Assembly: GCA_017549335.1 (NCBI GenBank)
Contig: JAFYVB010000018.1
Location: 39,766-103,765, forward strand
DNA: 64,000 nucleotides
Direction of reading: 5' to 3'
From: Clostridia bacterium
GTDB lineage: Bacteria; Bacillota; Clostridia; Christensenellales; Aristaeellaceae
Under the pieces are notes generated by a model. It was not told the DNA's origin, ran no database searches, and worked only from the letters and a program-made list of their open reading frames with translations. The translations under genes and the position numbers were made by a program. Positions 23,688-32,020 of the stretch are shown here, piece by piece; the first letter of the stretch is position 1; every line of letters starts with the position of its first letter.

Positions 23688-23972
23688 ATGGTTTGCCATA
23701 TCGTGATGTGGAATCTCAAGGAAGAGAATAAGGAAGAAAACGCGCTGGCCATCAAGCAGGCGCTGGAGGCGCTCAACGGAAAGATCCCCGGCATGCACAC
23801 CCTGCGCGTCAACCGCGGCTACAACGAAAAGGGCTTTGATCTGTGCCTGTACTCCGAGTTCGAGTCCGCACAGGCGGTGCTTGACTACGGCAACAACCCT
23901 CTGCACAAAGCCTGCCAGGAGATCGTGCACGCGGCCATGACCGAACGCGTGGTGTGTGATTACGAGCTGTAA
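23688..23972 (+). CDS. Dabb family (stress-responsive alpha/beta barrel) protein
   Basis: A 94-residue protein, close to the usual single-domain length. It begins MVCHIVMWNLKEENKEENAL, matching the H-x-V-x-(F/W)-K start of Dabb proteins, and continues with IPGMHTLRVNRGYNE, a core strand and YGNNPLHKACQEIVH near the end, another family signature. These proteins are dimeric ferredoxin-like barrels of poorly defined role. The ATG follows the trmO stop with no gap and uses an AAGGAGG site inside trmO, so the two are translated from one message. Confidence 0.88.
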   Translation: MVCHIVMWNLKEENKEENALAIKQALEALNGKIPGMHTLRVNRGYNEKGFDLCLYSEFESAQAVLDYGNNPLHKACQEIVHAAMTERVVCDYEL

Positions 23973-23996
23973 GCATTTAATAAGGTAGAAACCGAA

Positions 23997-26183
23997 ATGA
24001 AAAAAGCTGTTCAAAAGAAGAAGGGCTGCGTGCCGGCGGCCGTGCTTGTGATGCTTTCGGCACTGGTTCTGCTGGGTGTACGCTGGTTGCTGGCGACATG
24101 GCCGCATCTGTCGATGGATGAGATGGTGTATCATCTCACTGCCACCATTGACGGAGTGGATCCCGGCTTGGTGCGGTCGGGCATCATGACGAGCATACTG
24201 CCTGCGCTGGCGGCAGGCATGGTATCGCTGCTGATCTTCCGTCCCATCCGCCGCCGCGGTCTTCTTTTGCTTTGCACGCTGGTTGTGTTTGTGCTGTCCC
24301 TCACGGCGGCCTTTTGGCAAATGGATCGCCATGTGCAGCTGCGAAGCTGGCTGCGTGCGCAGTTTGAAAGTTCGGATTTCATCGCGGAGAATTATGCCGA
24401 TCCGGCGGATGTGAAGGTGGAATTTCCCCGGAAAAAGCGCAATCTGGTGTATATTTTCCTTGAAAGCATGGAAACAACCTTTGCTGACACGGAAAACGGC
24501 GGTGCGCGGGAGGTTTCGGTCATTCCCAATCTGACGCGCATTGCCCAGGAAAACGAGGATTTTTCGGGAAGCGATCCCCTTCTGAACGGCGGAAAGTGCT
24601 TTCCAAGTACGACATGGACAATGGGCGCCATGTTTGCCCATACAGCCGGCCTGCCGCTGAAAGTGGCGGTAGAGGGCAATTCCATGGGCGAACAGACCCA
24701 TTTCTTTCCCGGGATCATGACGCTGGGCGATATTTTGCAGGATGCGGGCTATACGCAGACGCTGCTGATCGGCTCCGATGCGAAGTTCGGCGGCCGTGCG
24801 CTGTATTTTTCCGAGCACGGCGCCTATACGCTGCATGATTACGTCTATGCGCAGGAAAAGGGAAGGATTAGCAGGAATTACCGTGTGTTCTGGGGACATG
24901 AGGACGAAAAGCTGTTCACTTTTGCGCGGGAGGAACTTCTTGAGCTTGCTTCCGGAGAGCAGCCCTTCAACCTGACGCTGCTGACGGTGGATACGCATTT
25001 TGAGGATGGGTATCTGTGCCGCCTTTGCGGCGATTCGCAGGGAGATAAATACGCCAATGTGATTTTGTGTTCGGATTGTCAGGTGGCAGAGTTTGTGGCA
25101 TGGATTCAGGAGCAGCCTTTTTATGAGAACACCACGATCGTGCTGGCAGGCGATCATCTGACCATGGACAGCGATTTTTGTGAGAACATACCTGAAAGCT
25201 ATGACCGCAGGGTATATACGGCGGTGATAAACGCTGCCTGCGAAACGGAGGATCCGGCGCTCCGGCGGGCGTATAGCACCTTCGATCTGTTCCCCACAAC
25301 GCTGGCGTCTATGGGCGTGAAAATCAAAGGTGACCGGCTGGGGCTTGGCGTGAATCTCTTTTCCGGCGAAAAAACGCTGATCGAAAAATACGGCTTTGAC
25401 ACGGCAAGTGCCGAACTGCGGAAAAACTCGCCCTTTATGCGCGAAAAATCGCAGGTATTCGTTATGGAGCTGAAACGGTACAATGCCCAAAACAATACCA
25501 TGCAGCTGTATGTGGAAGGGCTGCAGCTGGTGGACGACAGCTACGTTCTGGTGGAAGCGGTACAAAACGGCGAAGCTCAGATTTTGTATCAGGTACAGAC
25601 CAACGGCAAGCTAACGCTGACGGATACGGTAAAACTGCCCGATGCGATGCGCGGCGATATGGAGCTTTCCGTGTATTGTGTGGATAAAGAAGGCAACCGC
25701 ACCAAGGGATGCGGATACAAGGGACATCCGCTGGCCTTGATCACGGATGCAGGCGAGTATCTGAACACGCTTGCGCAGATGAAAGATTGCTCGGTGCTTA
25801 TGGCTGTAAAGGATGAGGCCGGCGAAAATCTGACAGAGGCGATATGGAAAAAGCTGCAAAGGCTGGGCCTTGAAAAGAATTTGGCCGGGCAGTACCGGGC
25901 GTCTTACTGCGCGGTGATTACGACAGACGGCGTGGAGGAAAAGCTTGCTTTTGAGCCTGTCAAGCTCAACGGAAAACTTCCGGACGACGTCAAATATCGA
26001 CTGATGAGTGCAGGCCATGATGCAGGCAACCGCGTGTCCGTTAAGCTGGACGGCGATGAATATGCGGTGGACAGGCGCGGCATAAACATGGTGGTTTATG
26101 ATCACATAACACAGATGGTAATAGACAGCCTGTGCATTGATTCCCACGATAATTGCGATATCAGGCGCGCAAAACAAGAATAA
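23997..26183 (+). CDS. LTA synthase/OpgB-like sulfatase-fold membrane protein with extra C-terminal domain
   Basis: A 728-residue membrane enzyme. Three or four N-terminal helices are followed by an extracytoplasmic alkaline-phosphatase-fold domain typical of lipoteichoic acid synthases and phosphoglycerol transferases: metal ligand Glu156 in IFLESME, probable catalytic Thr205/206 in FPSTTWTMGAMFAHTAGLPL, a TVDTHF strand and LAGDHLTM. It would transfer glycerol-phosphate to a glycolipid or glycan. After about residue 470 there is an additional region ending in SAGHDAGNRVSVKLDGDEYA and RGINMVVYD, which resembles ILEI/FAM3-type domains. That combination is longer than standard LtaS (~650). AAGGTAG gives a weak ribosome site before ATG 23997. 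Confidence 0.83.
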   Translation: MKKAVQKKKGCVPAAVLVMLSALVLLGVRWLLATWPHLSMDEMVYHLTATIDGVDPGLVRSGIMTSILPALAAGMVSLLIFRPIRRRGLLLLCTLVVFVLSLTAAFWQMDRHVQLRSWLRAQFESSDFIAENYADPADVKVEFPRKKRNLVYIFLESMETTFADTENGGAREVSVIPNLTRIAQENEDFSGSDPLLNGGKCFPSTTWTMGAMFAHTAGLPLKVAVEGNSMGEQTHFFPGIMTLGDILQDAGYTQTLLIGSDAKFGGRALYFSEHGAYTLHDYVYAQEKGRISRNYRVFWGHEDEKLFTFAREELLELASGEQPFNLTLLTVDTHFEDGYLCRLCGDSQGDKYANVILCSDCQVAEFVAWIQEQPFYENTTIVLAGDHLTMDSDFCENIPESYDRRVYTAVINAACETEDPALRRAYSTFDLFPTTLASMGVKIKGDRLGLGVNLFSGEKTLIEKYGFDTASAELRKNSPFMREKSQVFVMELKRYNAQNNTMQLYVEGLQLVDDSYVLVEAVQNGEAQILYQVQTNGKLTLTDTVKLPDAMRGDMELSVYCVDKEGNRTKGCGYKGHPLALITDAGEYLNTLAQMKDCSVLMAVKDEAGENLTEAIWKKLQRLGLEKNLAGQYRASYCAVITTDGVEEKLAFEPVKLNGKLPDDVKYRLMSAGHDAGNRVSVKLDGDEYAVDRRGINMVVYDHITQMVIDSLCIDSHDNCDIRRAKQE

Positions 26184-26638
26184 GAACAAAGCATACAGCG
26201 GACCCGGCCAAGACAGCCGGGCCGCTTTTTTGATGGCAAATGTTCGCATAAATTTGTAATATATATAAAAAGGCGTTACACAGTTCAAAGAAATGTAACG
26301 ATTGCCCGAAAGTGTGTTCCTGTGGACAAACGTGTGGAAAACTTTGATGCACGTCGGTGGATAACTTTGGCTGAAAAGCGAAATAATCCACCGACACGGT
26401 AAAAAATCACGCTTTTTCAAGGGTTTTTCGGTGGATAACTATGTGGATAATGTGGAAAAGTTCAAAATCCTGTGAAAATGAATAACAATTTCCGCAGTTG
26501 AAAGCGTATGCAGTATAAACTGTCGGAAAATCGCGGAAAATCGGCACGTTATGCATCGGTATACGGATACTGGATGTATAAAGTCAGCATACCTGCTCAT
26601 TTTTATGCATAGATTGGGTGAAAGGAGTGGGGATAACT
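26184..26638. other. Long intergenic region around the DnaA boxes
   Basis: Contains a possible terminator for the sulfatase (GGACCCGGCC...GGCCGGGCCGC region at about 26198-26230 ending in TTTTTT), the AT-rich stretch, the DnaA-box cluster and the leader of cwlD. No protein gene seen. Confidence 0.6.
26321..26459. other. DnaA-box cluster, candidate replication origin (oriC)
   Basis: Seven matches to the DnaA box TGTGGATAA within 140 bases: exact at 26442-26450; one mismatch at 26321-26329, 26333-26341, 26356-26364, 26430-26438 and 26451-26459; an opposite-strand two-mismatch copy at 26384-26392. An AT-rich stretch (26244-26272, ATATATATAAAA-like) to the left could be the unwinding element. 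rlmH and recF, both often near origins in Firmicutes, lie 1.6-2 kb to the right. dnaA and dnaN are not in the window. Confidence 0.6.
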
Positions 26639-27358
26639 ATGGGGAAAAAGTTTTTGCTGACGGCGGCGATCCTGGGGTGTGTTCTCCTTGCGGCGGGAGG
26701 AATGCTGCGTATGACCGGGGGAGAAATTGTTACGGAAAATAAACAATCGATGCAAGGCGCGCTGGCGGGCGTTCGGGTGTGCATCGATCCCGGTCACGGC
26801 GGGTATGACGGGGGAGCCGTGGGACGGGACAGCGGCGTAAAGGAAAAGGCGGTGAATCTTGCCTGGGCGAAAACGCTGAAGGCGGCCCTTGAAAAGGAGG
26901 GCGCGCAGGTCACCCTCACCCGCAGTGAAGACGTGGCTCTGGCGGAGGAGGGCAAGGAGCGCAAGCGGCGCGATCTGCAGGAGCGGGTGGATAGGGCGCA
27001 GAACGCCGATATTTTTCTGTCGCTGCACATGAACGAGTATCCCGACCGTTCCCAGTCGGGCCCGCAGGTGTTTTATACCGAAGGCAATGAAAAAGGCCGT
27101 TTGCTGGCGGGGGCGCTGCAGGAAAGCATGAACGAAGCGCTCTCCCCTGTGCGTCCGAGAAGCGCCCACAAGGGCGATTACTACGTGCTGCGGCATCAGC
27201 AAAACGCCTGCGTGCTCATTGAATGCGGCTTTTTATCCAATGAAAAAGAGGAAGCGCTGCTCATGGATGCAGCCTATCGGGAAAGGGCGGCGGAAAGCAT
27301 CCTCCGCGGCGTGGCCCAATACCTGCGGCTGCGCGAAAATCTTGCAAACGGCGCGTAA
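26639..27358 (+). CDS. cwlD: N-acetylmuramoyl-L-alanine amidase, CwlD-like
   Basis: Zinc amidase of 239 residues that removes the peptide from muramic acid; the CwlD type works during spore-cortex maturation, making muramic-delta-lactam, and points to an endospore former. An N-terminal membrane anchor (FLLTAAILGCVLLAAGG) precedes the Amidase_3 domain: IDPGHGGYDGGAVG with the first zinc His, Glu in KEKAVNL, SLHMNEYPD with the second His, and the catalytic Glu in VLIECGFLSN. ATG 26639 is favoured over 26618 by AAAGGAGTGGGG just upstream. No second (repeat) domain. It starts a run of plus-strand genes reaching recF. Confidence 0.88.
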   Translation: MGKKFLLTAAILGCVLLAAGGMLRMTGGEIVTENKQSMQGALAGVRVCIDPGHGGYDGGAVGRDSGVKEKAVNLAWAKTLKAALEKEGAQVTLTRSEDVALAEEGKERKRRDLQERVDRAQNADIFLSLHMNEYPDRSQSGPQVFYTEGNEKGRLLAGALQESMNEALSPVRPRSAHKGDYYVLRHQQNACVLIECGFLSNEKEEALLMDAAYRERAAESILRGVAQYLRLRENLANGA

Positions 27359-27370
27359 ATCCTGTATACT
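27342..27370 (+). promoter_or_regulatory. Promoter inside the end of cwlD
   Basis: TTGCAA, 17-base spacer, TATACT, 27 bases before the GTG start at 27398. Drives the HAD-rlmH-recF-HAD run. Confidence 0.7.
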
Positions 27371-27397
27371 GAAAGGTACGAAAGGGGCGAAAATGCT

Positions 27398-28060
27398 GTG
27401 ATCAAGGCTGCGCTTTTTGATATGGACGGACTGCTTTTCGACACCGAAGGTCTGGGTCTTGAAATGGAGATCAAGGTGGGCGAAAGCATGGGCTATCCCG
27501 TGACCATGCAGATGGCCTATGACATGCTGGGCATCACCAAGGAAGCGGGCACGGCCTATCTGCACCGCTTTTTCCCCGACCTCAGCGGCGAGGAGTACTG
27601 GCGCCGGTTCGATCTGGGCATGCAGGAGCATATCAAAAAGCAGGGTACGCCTCTGAAGCGGGGCTGCGTGGAGATTCTGACCGCGCTGCGGGAAAGGGGC
27701 ATCCCCTACGCCCTTGTATCCTCCACCGGCAGAAAGATGATCGACTTTTATCTTGAAAATTCCGCCGTGGCGGGGATGTTTGACGTGATCGTTTCCGGCG
27801 ATATGGGGCTGGAAAGCAAGCCTTCTCCCCGGCCTTTCTTAAAGGGCGCGGAGCTGCTGGGGGTCGATATCCGGGAGTGCTGCGTGATGGAGGATTCCGT
27901 CAACGGTTTGAAAGCAGGCCGGGCAGCCGGCGCATACACCGTGATGGTGCCCGATCTGGTGCCCTATGGGGAAATGCACACCGGGCAGGTGGATTACGTG
28001 GCCAAGGATCTGATGGATGCACTTTATCATATCACGGAGGACGTATGCAGCACGTTGTGA
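27398..28060 (+). CDS. HAD family phosphatase, beta-phosphoglucomutase-like subgroup
   Basis: A 220-residue cytosolic HAD hydrolase acting on a small phosphorylated metabolite. Motif I is FDMDGLLFDTEG with nucleophile Asp and acid/base Asp two residues on; motif II VSSTGR; motif III Lys in ESKPSPRPF; motif IV MEDSVNG. The helical cap between motifs I and II fits the beta-PGM/YcjU group. The start is GTG 27398 with AAAGGGG eight bases upstream. It overlaps the next gene (rlmH) by 16 bases, so translation is coupled. Confidence 0.87.
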   Translation: MIKAALFDMDGLLFDTEGLGLEMEIKVGESMGYPVTMQMAYDMLGITKEAGTAYLHRFFPDLSGEEYWRRFDLGMQEHIKKQGTPLKRGCVEILTALRERGIPYALVSSTGRKMIDFYLENSAVAGMFDVIVSGDMGLESKPSPRPFLKGAELLGVDIRECCVMEDSVNGLKAGRAAGAYTVMVPDLVPYGEMHTGQVDYVAKDLMDALYHITEDVCSTL

Positions 28061-28506
28061 TCATCGGCGTAGGCCGTCTGCGGGAAAAGTTTTTTAAGGA
28101 CGCCGCCGAGGAATATAAAAAAAGGCTGTCAAGGTATGTGAAGCTGGAGGTCGTCGAGGTGGAGGATCTGCCCGAGGACGGCGGCGAAACCACCAAGAAA
28201 AAAGAGGGCGAAGCCATCCTTGCCAAGATCCGCCCCGATGACTTTGTGGTGGCCAACTGCATCGACGGAAAGCAAATGGACAGCGTGGAGTTTTCGCAGT
28301 TTTTCAGAGATCGGGAAATGTACGGCAGCCGCGTGGTGTTTGTCATCGGCGGTTCGCTGGGGCTTTCCGACGAGGTCGTCCGCCGCGCCAACAAAAAGCT
28401 GTCCATGAGCAAAATGACCTTCCCGCATCAGCTTTTCCGGGTGATGCTGCTGGAGCAGGTCTACCGCGCACAAAAGATATCAGCCGGGGAAAGGTACCAT
28501 AAATAA
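28045..28506 (+). CDS. rlmH: 23S rRNA (pseudouridine1915-N3)-methyltransferase RlmH
   Basis: SPOUT-class methyltransferase of 153 residues that methylates pseudouridine 1915 in helix 69 of 23S rRNA, near the usual 155-160 residue length. Diagnostic blocks are the trefoil-knot sequence FVIGGSLGLSDEVVRRANKK and the C-terminal SMSKMTFPHQLFRVMLLEQ ending in YHK. ATG 28045 has GGAGG seven bases upstream and overlaps the HAD gene. Its stop overlaps the recF start by one base (TAATG). rlmH is often near the replication origin in Firmicutes. Confidence 0.95.
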   Translation: MQHVVIIGVGRLREKFFKDAAEEYKKRLSRYVKLEVVEVEDLPEDGGETTKKKEGEAILAKIRPDDFVVANCIDGKQMDSVEFSQFFRDREMYGSRVVFVIGGSLGLSDEVVRRANKKLSMSKMTFPHQLFRVMLLEQVYRAQKISAGERYHK

Positions 28507-29612
28507 TGCACATTCTGTCACTGAGGCTGCATGATTTCCGCAGCTACCGCCAGGTCATGCTCTCGCCCCCCAAGGGCGCCACCGTTTTCGTGGGCGAAAA
28601 CGGCGCGGGCAAGACCAATCTGCTGGAGGCGGTGCATTTGTGCTGCCTTGGGCGCAGCCACCGCACCAGCGCGGATAAGGAAATGATCCGCGAAGGACAG
28701 GAAACGGCGGCGGTGCAGGTGAAGGTGCAGCGGGAGGACGGCGTGGACGAAGTGGGCGTAAGGCTCTATTCGCCTGCCGCCCACAAGCGCAAGGTGCTGT
28801 ATATTAACGGCAAAACTGCCTCCCGCACGGGGGAGCTGATGGGCCACGTCACCTGCGTGATGTTCTCTCCCGAGGATCTGGATATCGTCCGCGGCGCGCC
28901 CCAGGGGCGCAGACGTTTTCTGGATATGCTGCTCTCCCAGTGCGGCAAGGGCTATTTTTACGCGCTGCAGCAGTATAACAATGCTTTAAAGCAGCGAAAC
29001 GCCCTGCTGCATGAGATCGTCCGGGGCGCAAGCGCCGCCACGCTGGATGCGTGGGACGAGCAGCTGTGCACCGCCGCCGTGCCCGTTGTCAAGGCGCGGC
29101 AGTACGCCGTGCAAAAGCTCACCGGCTATGCGCAGGAGCATTATGCCCATATCGGCGGCCGGGCGCAGGAGCAGTTTTCCCTGCGTTACGAGGGGCATCT
29201 GGCGGAAAGCCTGCAGCCGGCGGAGGATCTTTTGAAACTGCTGCACGAACGGCGGCAGGAGGATATCCGCCGCGCCACCACCACCGCAGGCCCCCACAGG
29301 GACGATCTTTTCCTGTCCCTTTCGGGCCGCGACGCCCGGGCCTTTGCCTCTCAGGGGCAGATGCGCACGGCGGTGCTTTCCATGCGGCTGGCGGAACTGG
29401 ATATGCTGAAAAACCGCAGCGGCGAAGCCCCCCTTCTTTTGCTGGACGACGTGCTCAGCGAATTGGACGGCGGCCGCAGAACGCGGCTGCTGGAGCGCAT
29501 CGCGGGTGTGCAGACGCTGCTCACCTGCACCGATCTGAGCGATCTGGCGGATGCAAAGCCCGAAGCCGTGCTGCGGGTGCAGGGCGGCGAGATCACGGAG
29601 GCGCATGGATGA
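28506..29612 (+). CDS. recF: DNA replication and repair protein RecF
   Basis: A 368-residue SMC-like ATPase that loads RecA at single-strand gaps. Walker A is VGENGAGKTNLLEAV near residue 30-45, the signature region follows with CLGRSHRTS, and the C-terminal LLLLDDVLSELDGGRR is the Walker B/D-loop block. N-terminal LRLHDFRSYRQV is the typical RecF start. The length fits the family (360-370). It overlaps rlmH by one base and the following HAD gene by four. dnaA/dnaN, usual neighbours, are absent here. Confidence 0.96.
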   Translation: MHILSLRLHDFRSYRQVMLSPPKGATVFVGENGAGKTNLLEAVHLCCLGRSHRTSADKEMIREGQETAAVQVKVQREDGVDEVGVRLYSPAAHKRKVLYINGKTASRTGELMGHVTCVMFSPEDLDIVRGAPQGRRRFLDMLLSQCGKGYFYALQQYNNALKQRNALLHEIVRGASAATLDAWDEQLCTAAVPVVKARQYAVQKLTGYAQEHYAHIGGRAQEQFSLRYEGHLAESLQPAEDLLKLLHERRQEDIRRATTTAGPHRDDLFLSLSGRDARAFASQGQMRTAVLSMRLAELDMLKNRSGEAPLLLLDDVLSELDGGRRTRLLERIAGVQTLLTCTDLSDLADAKPEAVLRVQGGEITEAHG

Positions 29613-30253
29613 AAACGGTTTTATGGGACTGGAACGGCACGCTGCTGGACGACGTGTGGACAGGCACGGAGGCCATGAACGTGCTTTTGAAGAAGTACGG
29701 AAAGCCCCTTTTGCGGGATACTGAGGAATATCGCAGCGTTTTTTGTTTTCCCGTCAGCGCGTATTATGAAAAAATGGGCGTGGGCGGGGAGCTGTTTCCC
29801 GTGACCAGCCATGAGTGGATGGATGAATACAACCTGCGCGAAGGCCGCTGCACGCTGCGGGAGGGCGCCTGCGAAGCCCTTGAAATGCTGAAAAAGGCGG
29901 GCTGCCGTCAGGCGGTGCTGTCCGCCTCCAAGCGGGAGAATCTTTTGAAACAGATGGGGCGGTATAACGTGCGTCCCTATTTTGAAGAAGTGCTGGGGCT
30001 TAATCATATCTATGCCACCTCCAAGGTGGAGATCGGCAGAGCGTGGCTCGCGGAAAAGCACATTTCCCCCGATGACTGCGTGATGATCGGCGATACGCTC
30101 CATGACGCCGAGGTGGCAAAAACCTTGGGCTGCCGCTGTATACTGGTAAGCGGCGGGCATCAAACCCGTCAGATCCTGCTGGAAAGCGGCTGTCAGGTGG
30201 CGGAAAACCTCCTTGACGCCGTGCAGCGGATTTTGAACTCACCCAACAGGTGA
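29609..30253 (+). CDS. HAD family hydrolase, phosphoglycolate phosphatase-like
   Basis: A 214-residue HAD hydrolase. Motif I is unusual but functional-looking, WDWNGTLLDD (Asp-x-Asn in place of the common Asp-x-Asp); motif II is VLSASKREN, motif III uses Lys in ATSKVE, and motif IV is MIGDTLHDAEVAK. In the family the second acidic residue of motif I acts as acid/base in phosphatases, so the Asn at that position deserves care: catalysis may be changed, though WDWNGTL variants are seen in other HAD proteins. The ATG overlaps the recF stop (ATGGATGA region), indicating coupled translation. Confidence 0.83.
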   Translation: MKTVLWDWNGTLLDDVWTGTEAMNVLLKKYGKPLLRDTEEYRSVFCFPVSAYYEKMGVGGELFPVTSHEWMDEYNLREGRCTLREGACEALEMLKKAGCRQAVLSASKRENLLKQMGRYNVRPYFEEVLGLNHIYATSKVEIGRAWLAEKHISPDDCVMIGDTLHDAEVAKTLGCRCILVSGGHQTRQILLESGCQVAENLLDAVQRILNSPNR

Positions 30254-30274
30254 GTGAGGGAGAAATCTGCGTTG

Positions 30275-30303
30275 TTGAACCGGTCGGTGCGGCGCTCTAT
30301 AAT
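30275..30303 (+). promoter_or_regulatory. Promoter of the XRE/TPR gene
   Basis: TTGAAC, 17-base spacer, TATAAT, 44 bases before ATG 30348. Confidence 0.75.
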
Positions 30304-30347
30304 GAGGCTGTGATCACAAACAAACCTCATGTAAGGAGTTTAAGAAA

Positions 30348-31376
30348 ATGGAACTTGGTAAGAAAATCAAAGCGCTCCGTCTGAGAACGGGCCTGACGCA
30401 GGAACAGCTGGCCGACCGTCTGGGCATCGCCCCGCAGTCGGTTTCCAAGTGGGAAAATGCCGTCACCATGCCGGACATCACCCTGCTGCCGCTGCTGGCA
30501 GAGATCTTTGGCGTGAGCATGGACGAAATGTTTGACCTGACCCATGTGCAGCGCATGAACCGCATCGAAAACCGCATGGACATCGAGGAAGAGCTGCCTC
30601 AGGATGTATTCAAGGAGTACGAGGACTTCCTCAAAGCGCAGCTCAAAGAGGGCGAAGACAAGGACCGCGCCTGCGAGCTGCTGGCCTATCTGTACGCTCA
30701 CCGCATGGAAAGCGTGGCCAAACAGGTGAGCCGTTATGCCAAAGAAGCCACCGTCCGCAACCCCGGCAAAAAGGAATGCCAGTGGCTGCTCCAGCAGGCC
30801 GAAGGGCACACCACGTGGGACTGGAACTGTGCCAATCATGTAAAAGCCATTGAATTCTACCGCGAAATGATCAAAATCGACCCCACTGCCGTGCTTTCCT
30901 ATGAACTGCTGATTGACAATCTCCTGGCCGATCACCGCGCCGACGAGGCCGAAAAGGTGCTGGAAAAGCTGATGACCATGGAGAAGTTCAACCCCATCCT
31001 CGGCATCGTCTACAAGGCGCACATCGCCCTGACCCGCTACGATGAAAAGACGGCGGACGGGATCATCGAAAAAATGCTTGCCGATCATCCCTCCGACGAC
31101 GCAGCCCTCTTTGAGGCGGCGCAGTACTATGCGAAAAAGGGTGAGTACGAAAAGGCGATCCCCCTGTACGAAAAGGCCTTTGAAGCGGATAAGCGCAAGC
31201 TCTGGGATCCCCTGCTGGCCCTTGCCGATATTTATACCATTCTGGATGACAAGCAGAACGTGTTGAAAACCTACGACCGGATCATCGACGTGCTTCGCAA
31301 GGACTGGGGCATGACCGAGGAAATTTACCTGAAAGAGATACTTGATAAAAAAGCACAGCTCCTTGCGAAAATGTAA
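30348..31376 (+). CDS. XRE-type regulator with TPR-like C-terminal region
   Basis: A 342-residue protein with an N-terminal Cro/C1 helix-turn-helix (KIKALRLRTGLTQEQLADRLGI...QSVSKWENAVTMPDI) and a long helical remainder resembling tetratricopeptide repeats (for example EKAIPLYEKAFEADK and AEKVLEKLMTMEKF). This plan is common in Firmicutes regulators whose repeat domain binds a peptide or partner protein. AAGGAG precedes ATG 30348. Two small genes follow closely on the same strand. Its target genes and signal are unknown. Confidence 0.83.
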   Translation: MELGKKIKALRLRTGLTQEQLADRLGIAPQSVSKWENAVTMPDITLLPLLAEIFGVSMDEMFDLTHVQRMNRIENRMDIEEELPQDVFKEYEDFLKAQLKEGEDKDRACELLAYLYAHRMESVAKQVSRYAKEATVRNPGKKECQWLLQQAEGHTTWDWNCANHVKAIEFYREMIKIDPTAVLSYELLIDNLLADHRADEAEKVLEKLMTMEKFNPILGIVYKAHIALTRYDEKTADGIIEKMLADHPSDDAALFEAAQYYAKKGEYEKAIPLYEKAFEADKRKLWDPLLALADIYTILDDKQNVLKTYDRIIDVLRKDWGMTEEIYLKEILDKKAQLLAKM

Positions 31377-31390
31377 GAAAGGGAAAAGTC

Positions 31391-32020
31391 ATGAAACTGT
31401 ACCACATGAGCGAGTCTTTACATTTGGGCGATACCCTGACGCCTGATTATCAGAAGTGCAGGGAACTGGCCGAGCCCTTTGTTCAGGCAATCGAAAAGAG
31501 CGAAGACTGCTTTTACGGTATGGTTCTGAATGGCAAGTACCTGTTCGCCGTGATGGATAAATCGAATCTGCGGATGTGGGCGGACTACGCCAAGTGGGCC
31601 ACCGAAGGCGTCTTTGAGTTCATCCGCCGGAGGGAGTATCCCCATCAGTGCGGACGCATGGAAAGCAATTACTTTTTTGCGGAACCCGCGGAATGTAAGA
31701 CGCATTTTGACGCCGACTGGGGAGAAGAGAGCGAAGAGGTGCAGCGTTCCATCCATCTGTTTGAGGTGGAAGTGGAAGACGACGCGCCCGCACGGCGGGA
31801 TATGCGCATTTACGATGCCGCCTACGACGCCATGAAAGCCTCTCAGGATACAAAGTTTGTTATGGATTGTGCCCGCCGGTACTTTGCCGGGGAGCAAACG
31901 GAAAGCCCCATGTGGGAGATCATGAGCAAGGCAAAAGCCACCGCCATCCGCGACGTAACGGAGATCCTGCATCCGTTCGGATTGGAGAAAGAAAATGATT
32001 CGAATCATCAAAGCCTATGA
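31391..32020 (+). CDS. Uncharacterised protein (DUF2441-like)
   Basis: A 209-residue cytosolic protein without signal or membrane segments. It starts KLYHMSESLHLGDTLTPDYQ, similar in style to DUF2441 proteins (YH-S-x-x-L-x-x-GDTL), which have no assigned function. It contains a WADYAKWATEGVFEFIR helix and an acidic middle. GAAAGGG lies a few bases before the ATG, 14 bases after the XRE gene. Its end overlaps the next gene by 26 bases, so the two are probably made together. No catalytic motif can be identified. Confidence 0.7.
   Translation: MKLYHMSESLHLGDTLTPDYQKCRELAEPFVQAIEKSEDCFYGMVLNGKYLFAVMDKSNLRMWADYAKWATEGVFEFIRRREYPHQCGRMESNYFFAEPAECKTHFDADWGEESEEVQRSIHLFEVEVEDDAPARRDMRIYDAAYDAMKASQDTKFVMDCARRYFAGEQTESPMWEIMSKAKATAIRDVTEILHPFGLEKENDSNHQSL

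Noticed and set aside
22854-25565. 903-codon minus-strand frame
   Set aside because: It covers trmO, the Dabb gene and half of the sulfatase, all with clear family matches on the plus strand.
26200-26640. Protein gene between the sulfatase and cwlD
   Set aside because: Frames are short or lack ribosome sites; the region is better explained by a terminator, AT-rich DNA and DnaA boxes.
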